Assembly: GCA_049999765.1 (NCBI GenBank)
Contig: JBNGIQ010009372.1
Location: forward strand, 270,621 to 334,620
Direction: 5' to 3'
Source of the DNA: Phaeoceros laevis
Taxonomy: Eukaryota; Anthocerotophyta; Anthocerotopsida; Notothyladales
Length of the DNA stretch: 64,000 nt
In this document: one piece after another, positions 17,587 through 28,377 of the stretch
Position numbering within the stretch: the stretch's first letter is position 1
How the letters are laid out: every line of letters begins with the position of its first letter
Program-made: the position numbers and the translations under genes
The notes under the pieces: model-generated
What the model was told of the DNA's origin: nothing
What the model saw: the letters and a program-made list of their open reading frames with translations, nothing else
The model's database searches: none

Positions 17587-20500
17587 CTACTCGGGGGGGG
17601 GTGAGGCCTCGTCCTCGAGGCCAGGGATGGCATGAACTCGAGCATAGTCATCAAGTGCGCTGCAGTCATTGACAGTACTTAGGGGCTCCCAAGTGGCGTC
17701 CTCAACGGGGTAGCCCCTCCACAACACGAGAAACTGTAACTGGCGGCGTCGTACGCGATGTTGCAAAATGCGTTCCACTTCAAACTCCTGCTGCCCATCA
17801 ACAAGAATTGGTGGTGGTCGAGGTGGTGGTGTTCCCTTGTATCCCCTAAGCAACGAAACATGAAAAACAGGGTGACAGTTAAAAGTAGAAGGGAGCTGAA
17901 GACGATAAGCAACATGGCCGACCTGTTCCAGAATGCGAAATGGACCTATCCAGCGATCTGCAAGTTTCCTGCTGCCCATATCAAGGTGCAAGTAACGGGT
18001 AGAAAGAAGCACCAAGTCCCCAGGCTGATAGGTGATGTCCTTGCGGTGCTTGTTGGCTTGTTGGCGCTGGCGATTCTGAGCTTCTCTATCTAGAGCATGG
18101 GCCCGGGCCTGTTGTAAAATGTCAGCCCGAAGTTGCAAAAAATCCTGTGCTGCTGGAACACGCTGGGCAGCTGTGATAGGAACATCAAGTAACGTCCGTG
18201 GGTGCTGAAAAGCATTCATATAAAATGGGGTCACCTGAGTTGCTGAACTGACCGCATTATTATGTGCGAATTCAACCAAATACAAGTAGTCCGACCAATC
18301 CTGCTGCCGAGTACTGATGAAGGCACGCAACATATCCTCTGCCTCCTGGTTAACGCGCTCGGTACTCCCATCTGATTCTGGATGATAGGCTGTAGAAAGC
18401 CAAATCTTAGTATCAAGTCCTTTAAACAAAGCCCCCCAAAAGTTAGACGTGAAACGAGTATCTCTATCGCTAATCAAAGACCGAGGGAGGCCATGTAGCC
18501 GATAGACCTCCTTAAGAAACAATTTTGCAGCTTCCACTGCTGTACAGGTTTCAGTAGTGGGTGTCATATGCACCATCCTGCTAAGCTTATCAACAAAAAC
18601 CAAGATGGCATTGTAGCCCTTTGACATGGGTAAGCCAACAATAAAGTCAAGCGAGACTTGCTCCCAAGGTTCAAGAGGGACAGGAAGAGGCTGAAGTAAA
18701 CCTGCTGCTCGCTGCCGACTAGGCTTAGTGCGTTGGCAGACATCACACTGTAATACAAAGTCTCTGATGTCCCGATGCATGGTTCTCCAGAAGTATGTGC
18801 GTTCCATCAACTCGGTAGTGCGATGGACTCCTTGGTGCCCTGCTGAAGGCGTGTTATGAGCTTCCTGCAATAACGTTAAACGAACATGTGGTAGGTTAGG
18901 CACAAAGAGTCTGTTCTTCCAATAAAATAACCCGTCTGCTGCCTGTTTCCAGTCCCGCTGACCAGCCTGAATTGCTTTACGAGCTGTACGAGCTTCCTGG
19001 TCAATATCCAAAGCTACTAGTATTTCTGTCCTCCACTCTGCATGCTGCTGTAACACTACCTGCATATTGTTAACTACAACCCTACTTAAGGCATCAGCTG
19101 CCTTATTGTCATCTCCCTTTTTATACTTGACAACAAAGTCATACTGCTAAAAATACTCAAGCCAACGTGCTTGCTTTCGAGATAGAAGTGGCTGGGTTTG
19201 TAGAAATACCAGAGGTGAATGATCCGTCTCAAGAGTAAATTTCGACCCCTCTACGTAACAGCACCACTGTTTGAGAGCTAACACTTGTGCTAGTGTTTCT
19301 TTTTCGTGAGTAGCCCAGTTGAGCTCCGATCCTTTCAATTTCTTGCTGAAATAGGCCACTGGCTGCAATCCATGTCCGGTATCTTGTTGTAAAACCGCAC
19401 CTACTGCCATGTCTGAAGCATCTATGGCAATCATGAAAGGAAATTCCATGTTAGGATAAGCTAAAACCGGTGTGCTGCTAAGTGCATCCTTGAGCAATTG
19501 AAATGCGTGCTGTTGCTCGGCCTACCACTGCCAGGGCTGTTTGTCCTGTAGAAGGAAAGTCAAGGGAGCTGCCTTATGGGTAAAGTGCTCAACGAACTTC
19601 CCATAGTAGGAAGCAAGACCCAAAAAAGATTGTAAGTCCCGGAGACAAGTAGGCTGGGGCCATTCCTTAACCACAGCAATCTTGGCAGGATCAACACGGA
19701 TTCCGTTGTGATAAACTATATGGCCCAAATACTCAATGGATGTAACAAAAAACTCACATTTGGGGAGTTGGGCATACAGCTGATGTGCTCTGAGTCTATC
19801 AAAGACTTGCTGAAGCTGCTGCAAATGCTCTGCTTTTGTTTTGCTATAGATCAAGACATCGTCCAAATAGACCAATACACCATGACCCAGCAAATCCCCA
19901 AAAACATCGTTCATCAACATTTGAAAGGTAGCTGGAGCTTTGGTCATCCCGAAACTCATAACAAGCCACTCGTTGTGGCCGTACTTGGTATTAAATGTCG
20001 TTTTCTCTATGTCATCTAGTGCCACGCGGATTTGGTGGTAGCCTGCAGCCAGGTCAATCTTAGAGAAAAAACATGCTCCAATCAATTGTTCTAGAAGCTC
20101 GTCAATTCTGGGGAGGGGAAAGCCATTCCTCTTTGTAATACTATTTAGTCCACGGTAGTCTATACACATTCGTAGCTTGCCGTTTTTCTTCCTGCTAAAC
20201 AGTATGGGAGCGCCATAAGGAGATTTGGATGGACGGATATAACCTTTTTGTAGAAGCTCCTCGGTTTGGCGTCGTGCCTCAGCCAACTCAAGGGGTGACA
20301 TACGAAATGCTGGCCGATATGGTGGCTTATGTGTACCTGGCAATAACTCAATACGATGATCGACCTCTCGGTGAGGTGGTAATCCAGGTGGCAAGCCATC
20401 GACCAGAACATCTCTGTTAGCATCAATGAGACGCTGCAAATCAGGATCCGTGGACTTACCTGGAGTAGTCGGTAGGCTGATACCAGTCAGTCTTTCCTTG

Positions 20501-21048
20501 ATCAAGAAGAGAAGCGTTTCTGTTCCTCGTTGTTTTAAATCTCTGCGTATAGTTTTTATGGACACCTGCTGGATAGTAACTTGTGGTTTCGCATTCAGTT
20601 TGCACAAGCCCTCTGCTCTGACAACCAACTGCTCACGTCCAAAAGTTAGAAGGAGTTCCCGCGTACTCCAGGTTATTGCTGGATCATGTTGTTTTAACCA
20701 TGGCATGCCTAGGATAGCATCGTAATCATCCTTTAACTCAGTAACTGTAAATACCATGCTTGATAAGAATCGACCAATACGAAGATTTACCCGTTTGCTG
20801 AGTGTGGCTGGAGTAGTATTCCGTGTTCCATTTGCCATGTCGACTTCTCCACATTCCTTCTGAGTATCCACCTGCAATTCCTTTGCAAGTTTCCTGGATA
20901 GGAAGTTACTACTAGCACCACAGTCTATCAACACTCGGCATAGTCTTCCATTTATCTTGGCGCGGATTTTGAACAAATCACAGACTTCCATCTCGTCTAC
21001 TTTACTTGTGACTGCTACAGTGGGATGTATTACTTCCCCAGTCGCCAT
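17587..21048 (-). pseudogene. pol: Chromovirus pol with two in-frame TAG stops
   Basis: One reading frame of 1154 codons carries TAG at 19522-19524 and 19147-19149. Order from the N-terminus: aspartic protease with LIDCGASSNF (DCGA where DSGA is common); reverse transcriptase with CIDYRGLNSITKR and the YLDD box near 19870; RNase H with IDASDMAVGAVL and ETDHSPLVFL; integrase with an HHCC zinc finger (H..H..CDVCQRTK) and a DDE core (SLDFIVGL, SLISDRDTRF, the final E in STERVNQE); and a C-terminal chromodomain (FEVERILQHR, LVLWRGYPVEDATWEPLS). The protein ends EDEASPPPE directly at the LTR. Apart from the two amber codons the frame is undamaged. Confidence 0.95.
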
Positions 21049-21053
21049 CCCAG

Positions 21054-22211
21054 CTACGCCTGGGGATTTTCGTTTCCCTGCCCTTCAGATCCTTCAAGCG
21101 CATCACCTGTCTTAAGCTGACAAGGGCATACTTCTGCTGTGTTCACCTGACGAGATTGCCAGCGTTGCTGATTGCCTCCTGCAGTCAAGGCTCCTCGTCC
21201 TCGTCCCCTGCCACGCCCTACACCTGATGCTGGCCTAGGACATGCCGGTGGTTTAGTACAATTAGAGGCTCGATGCCCCCATTCACCACAATTAAAACAG
21301 TTGCCAGAAAATTCAACAGCACCAAGTTCCATGGGGGTGGCACCCCCAGAATTAGTAGTTGGCTGCTTGCGTGTGTTCCAGCCTGACCAGTTCCATGACC
21401 TGGTACCATATAACAACGCCTCTGTCCTCTCGGCAATCAAGATAGCTTCGTGCAACGTGGATGGTATCCTAATCTGCACCTCCCTCTGAATAGCATTCTT
21501 CAAACCATCCTTATACTTGTCAATTTTTTCATCCTCCGGCATGTCAAGTATGCTCAAAATGATGTCCAAAAATTCAGTTGTGTAGGTTGCTACATACCTG
21601 CGTTGAAAAGTGCGTTTGAGTTTGTCCCGTGCAACCAACCTGCTCTCAATCGGCACAAACTGTGCTCGTATATTCGCCAGGAATTCTTCCAGTGTATCGA
21701 TTCGTGGCACCACTCCACGCGCAACTTGTGACTCCCGGTGAATCCACCATGACAGCGCTGCCCCTTTAATCGAAGTTGTAGCCAGCACCACTTGATTAGC
21801 TACAGGAATTGCTCGGAGATACATGTAAACACGAACCTGATGAATCCACTGTTCGATTATGGCTGGATCTCTCTTTCCGTCATACGGTTCAGGTGCTTTG
21901 GCTTTCAAAATCGTTGCTCCTATCTGTGCGTCCGCCACCACTGGTGCGACCACCTATTGCACAGCCGCCTACTGGGCCGCAGCAGCTTGCAGAGTAACGG
22001 CTTGCCATTCAGTGGTCGCCCGGGCCATGGCTGTCTGCTGCGCCACAGCCTCCTGCGCTGCTGCCGCTTGTGCCCCAGTGGCCTCCTGCTGCTGCTGGAT
22101 TATTGACTCCAGCTCTGCAATCCTGGCTTTGCGGACCGCCAACACTCTCAACGCTTCAGCAATATCAGCCGACAGGGGGTTCTGCTCGGCTTCCGGCGCA
22201 AAATCGCCCAT
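21054..22211 (-). pseudogene. gag: Chromovirus gag with two in-frame TAG stops
   Basis: The frame opens at the ATG at 22211 (MGDFAPEAEQNPLSADI) with a Gln/Ala-rich coiled-coil-like N-terminus. TAG codons interrupt it at 21969-21971 and 21954-21956, after which it runs open to 21054. The downstream part has the retrotransposon gag core (PEPYDGKRDP, WIHQVRVYMYL, ALSWWIHRE) and a CCHC zinc knuckle CFNCGEWGHRASNC, followed by an RG-rich tail. Pol lies in a different frame starting 6 nt beyond the gag stop, so separate initiation or frameshifting would be needed. Confidence 0.92.
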
Positions 22212-22483
22212 GTCCCTAGCGCTGTACCGCTACAGCTCCCACACACCACTTCTCATGCAACTGTGCAATCAACACCCCGGCCCAACGCACACACTCGTGA
22301 TAGTGAAATAGCAATGCAAGCACATTCAATAAGTGATCCTGCCCGGGTGGATACGCTTCTGTTGATCGTCGCAACAACACAGCATGTACTGCTGGATTTG
22401 GCGCAAGTATGGGTACTCCCCAGGGTCTCAGTTGCTGGTGTCGGTCACCATTCATCGGGGTGATCGCCGCATACCGGCAGATC

Positions 22484-22496
22484 GGCTCTGATACCA
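22484..22496 (-). other. Primer binding site, initiator-Met tRNA type
   Basis: On the sense strand TGGTATCAGAGCC lies two bases inside the 5' LTR and is complementary to the 3' end of plant initiator tRNA-Met, the common primer for plant LTR elements. Confidence 0.93.
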
Positions 22497-22498
22497 GT

Positions 22499-22693
22499 TA
22501 TCACGAAGCCTGTCGAAACCCCCGCTTAGGGTTTCGTGATTTGGATTAAATAAGCGTAAACTGGCAGTTAAGTACGTCCTCATTCGACCGTCCTAATCGT
22601 GAAATTCGTGCCTGCCACCTGTCTGCTACGTCGACCTGATTAACTAGTAGCTAGACCCCTTTTTACACTGATATTTACACTAATACCGTGACA
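22499..22693 (-). repeat. 5' LTR of the chromovirus (195 bp)
   Basis: It begins TGTCACGG and ends TTCGTGATA on the sense strand, so the termini form a short imperfect inverted repeat (TGTCACG/CGTGATA). It is followed by the CTATT target duplication at 22694-22698. 195 bp is short for a chromovirus LTR. Confidence 0.97.
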
Positions 22694-22698
22694 CTATT

Positions 22699-23435
22699 GC
22701 TCTCGTAAATCATACTATGTCGACCATATCACAAAATAATTTCATTACAATATTTAGCATGAGCGAGACCAAAGACAATCCATGGATCCATATTATTTTG
22801 GAGATACTTTACTCATTTACTCTCATATTATGTTGAAGATAATCTGCTCTTTTGCTCTCAGGCACGGAAGCAGAAAACAATATTGTGTTTCCCACAAGAT
22901 CACAATTTAATAGGAGCCCAGTGAGTGAGGTCTCCCTTACAATTCTTTCTTCGTAATTATTCTAAACACGCTCTACAAGAATTTTCTGCTCACCATAATT
23001 AACTCATGAAGGTTCACATATGTAATACACCTTGATTACACTATATCAGAAATAGGGGGATTGTTTTACGACTTCATCTCAATCTCCGACCATGTATGTT
23101 TAGGTCACCTCAAATCTATGCTCGCAATATGATGAATGTCATAATCATAACTCACTTTTGAAACCTGACCCATTCAACCAAAATTTACTTTAGCAAAGTA
23201 ACTCCAACCCTACATCATCCACATACTTTTTGAATTGCTTAAAAAGTATTAACCGAGCCCTAAGGACTTAAGCTAAACCTCATTCCTTAAAACCTCCATA
23301 TGCACCTATGAATAACTATATAAGTATGTGCACCTTGAAGTTTATATTATCCTTTGACTTGGTTTGTTTTTTTGTCCAAGTGTTGCGCTTGCATTCATTG
23401 ACAAGGTTTATTATCATAAAGTTTTTGAGAAGAAA
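22699..23435. other. AT-rich intergenic sequence
   Basis: No gene, RNA or clear repeat is recognised. It may include the former promoter of the decayed RING-H2 gene downstream. Confidence 0.5.
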
Positions 23436-24044
23436 ATGACTGATCGTGATCTAAGCTCAGTAGGTAGTAATGCATTATTGGATCAAGATGGTGCTAGCCA
23501 TGGTCAAGATGGTGCTAGGCATGGTCGTGATGAAATACATGGTATGAATTCGACCCAGAGACAACGTCATGGTTCCCCAAGATATGAACATGTTGTGTCT
23601 AGCTTGCGACACATTCTACAACAGACAATGCCTAATGAAAGATCTGATCGAGCAACATATCTCCGATGTCTATCAACAAGATTTTCTAGCCAGTAAACTT
23701 TTATGGGGCAAACTTTTATAGGCTTTTTGCTTCGTGAGTTTATAGAGGATATAGGAGTTGATCTCTTACTGGAGCTCCAACAGGAACTAGAGCTCGAATT
23801 AGTAGCAAATTCGACTGCCTCCAAGGTGGGACGTGACCGTTACTACACATTACCAATTATTGAGTACAAGCTCGATGCCTGTCGAGAATCATGAGAAGAG
23901 TATGCGATTTGTTTAAATGAATTCCTCGATGGTGAACAATTCAGAGTTCTTCCATGTGGACATCACTTCCACAAAATGTGCATAGACGAATGGTTGGATA
24001 TGCACAAAGTGAAATGCCCTTACTGTAGATCTCAAATTTTATGA
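23436..24044 (+). pseudogene. Decayed RING-H2 zinc-finger protein gene
   Basis: A 203-codon frame from the ATG at 23436 to the TGA at 24042-24044 encodes a C-terminal RING-H2 finger: CLNEFLDGEQ, then VLPCGHHFHKMCIDEWL, then CPYC. RING-H2 proteins are usually E3 ubiquitin ligases. The frame is broken by TAA at 23694-23696 and TGA at 23892-23894. The first ring cysteine appears replaced by tyrosine (EYAIC where CxxC is expected), so this copy should not fold or act as a ligase. There is no sign of introns, so it may be a retrocopy or simply an intron-poor gene that decayed. It lies between two retroelements. Confidence 0.72.
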
Positions 24045-24479
24045 AATTAGCAAGCTTGCAGCACTAGTACTTGTACTTATAGGAATAGTATGTGTTAGAA
24101 CATGGTTGTAAATATTGTGAAATTTAATTCCTATGTGTTGATATTTGACTGATGGTGGAATTGAACTCTTGTCTATTAGTTTTTTTTTAACATTTGTATT
24201 ATTTGCTAGAACAATTAAGTACTTTACAACAATACAATGCCCATAACGGGCGCTTACCTTTAAAAAGGACATGGGGACCTTTTTGGTTATGGACTCTACA
24301 CATTATTCTACCACAAGTTGACGACCTCTTAACGTAATATTTTGTAACCTCTTAAAGAGCATTAGTTAACAACAATGTCTTAACCATAAGTTTTTGTAAA
24401 GCAAGTACTTAAGTTATCTATTCCTTAAAGGGGAATCTAAAATATATGGTGGTTAATGGGCCATCCATCAACTTTAATC
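24045..24479. other. AT-rich spacer
   Basis: The flank of the decayed RING gene. No gene or RNA is recognised. Confidence 0.45.
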
Positions 24480-24709
24480 TATCCTTTGCACTTCATCACT
24501 CACCGCTGAAACAATTACCCATTAATGTCTAAAACAAGACTTGCCAAACCCTAGCCCGTATGGGCTCGCGTGGTTTACTTAAGAATCTACTTAACTGCAG
24601 TTTTACAGGGAGTTCATTCGACCGCCTACTTAACTGCTACCTCTGTGCCATGTCATCTACAACTAGCTCTTATGTAACGGGTTATAGCTTAGCGTGTTCT
24701 GTGACTACT
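24480..24709 (-). repeat. Degenerate LTR of a related Ty3 element (boundaries approximate)
   Basis: The sequence ends ttctgtgac just before a chromodomain-encoding stretch, the same arrangement as at the 3' LTR of the intact element. A segment near 24610 (gttcattcgaccgcctactt) resembles the intact LTR. The outer boundary is not defined. Confidence 0.45.
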
Positions 24710-25880
24710 ACTTCGCCAGAGGAGAGGCTTCGTCCTCGAAGCTTGGAATGTGATGCGTGCGAGCGTAAACATTGATTTTCTTACATTCCTAGAGTTGCTT
24801 GAAGGGTTCCCCGGTGTCTTCCTCCGAAGGATAGCCATGCCATCTGACGAGAAATTGGAGTTGCCTACGATAAAACATATGCTTGAGGATGCGCTCCACC
24901 TGAAATTCTTCAGCGCCATCAACGAGGACTGACGGGGGGCGAGCTGGCGGAACACCTCTGTACAATTTTCACAAGGAAACATGAAACACCGGATGAATAT
25001 GCATGAAGGGGGGCAGGAGGTTGAAATGTGACAGGGCGACGATGTTTGTCGACATACTGCTTCTGACGATTCTGAGCCTGCACTGCTATGTCCCTTGCTT
25101 GCTGAAGTATTGTTGCTCAAAGCTGTAAAAAGTCTTCCGCTGCAGGCACACGAGAAGCTGCTGAAATGGGAGCACCCAGCAATGTCCGAAGGTGTTGAAG
25201 GATATTAATGAAGAACGGAGTTACCCTTGTGGAGGCATTGGTCGCATTTTTGTGGGCGAACTTCACAAGATATAAACAATCAGCCCAATCCTCTTGCAAC
25301 AGTTGTCCTTAGTGTCTGCACCAACCGGCTTCTCTCTCGCGACAATCTTACTCTCCAAGGGCACGAACTGTCCTTGACCTCCTTAAGGAATTCTTCCAGC
25401 GTGCTTAATGCGGGTACCTCTCCTACTGCTACTTGTGCTTCACGCTGGAGCCACCATGACAAGGCGGCGCTTCAAGACGGTTGTGGCCAGCTCAACCTGG
25501 CTGGTCCATGGCACCGCCCTCAAACTCATGTACCCACTGCTTCACCTGAACCTGGTCCCTCTTCCCGTCGTATTGGTCCGGTTCTCTCGCTTTCACAGGC
25601 ACCTCAGCAGTGTGCGCCTGGGCTGCACCCGCCACTAGAGCCACCGCTTGTTCCAGAGCTGCCTGCTGGGCCGCAGCCATCTGCTGGGTCGCGATTTGTT
25701 GCGCTACTGCTTGCTGTGCCGCGGGGGCCTGTTGAATGATCGCAACCTGTTGAGCTGCCACCGCCTGCTGGTCGGCAACGAACTTGGCTGTCGTCACACC
25801 CTCTGTTGCCGCCCTGGCGGCTTCCAACACTCTTGTCGCCGCAGCGACTCCTCCAACTGTGCAATTTGGGCTTCCCACTC
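24710..25880 (-). mobile_element. Deletion derivative of a Ty3 chromovirus (gag joined to integrase)
   Basis: On the minus strand a Gln/Ala-rich gag N-terminus (25878-25492) is followed by the gag core around 25460 (MSWWLQREAQVA, related to ALSWWIHRE of the intact element). The sequence then jumps within about 25310-25345 straight into the integrase (DWADCLYLVKFAHKNA). It ends with a decayed chromodomain (EFQVERILKHM, QLQFLVRWHGYP) near 24930-24780. Protease, reverse transcriptase, RNase H and half of integrase are missing, and frames are broken. It is a relative, not a copy, of the intact element. Confidence 0.8.
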
Positions 25881-27950
<2,070 letters not shown>

Positions 27951-28377
27951 CTGCAACTTCAACTGCAACACGCGAGAGGCCTGCTCCGACCTCAGATTCC
28001 CGCAGCGCGCACTGTCACCACAGATGCAGCGTTTCAAGCTCCACATGCCGCGTTTCAATCTCCACAGGACGACGCCAATATTCTATACAACTAGACTAGA
28101 GGAGAAAGCACAAAAGTGCCAACACATAGAACGTAAGGACTGTGAATATACCTGTAGTCCTAGTACTACTAGTAGTATACTACTATACTAGATAGTGAAC
28201 CTCTACTCCGTGTCACACCTTCGGTGTGTGTTCCTGTGACTCACACTTCGAACTCTCCATTGGTTCTATCCTTCCCAAGCAATTTCACATATATGCAAAC
28301 AGGCAGCAACTAGAAAACATGTACTATGAAGTGCACCGCTGCAAAAGTTTCAATCAAAAAAGTGAGTGGGCACTGGG
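27951..28377. other. Intergenic; 3' flank of VPS38-like gene
   Basis: It contains a short ACTAGTAGTATACTACTATAC simple-sequence patch near 28161-28190. No gene is recognised. Confidence 0.5.

Larger units (their letters stand above)
17391..22693 (-). mobile_element. Ty3-type LTR retrotransposon, chromovirus, near full length
   Basis: This 5303-bp element lies on the minus strand. Two 195-bp LTRs bound it, with a flanking CTATT duplication, an initiator-Met tRNA primer binding site inside the 5' LTR, a gag frame with a CCHC knuckle, and a pol frame ordered protease, reverse transcriptase, RNase H, integrase, chromodomain. The chromodomain and domain order define a chromovirus. Gag and pol are in different frames. 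Two TAG stops interrupt gag and two interrupt pol, so this copy is unlikely to be autonomous. The pol stop sits almost against the 3' LTR, with no recognisable purine-rich tract on the sense strand; the interval is C-rich instead. LTR divergence of 6/195 suggests a fairly recent insertion. Confidence 0.97.
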
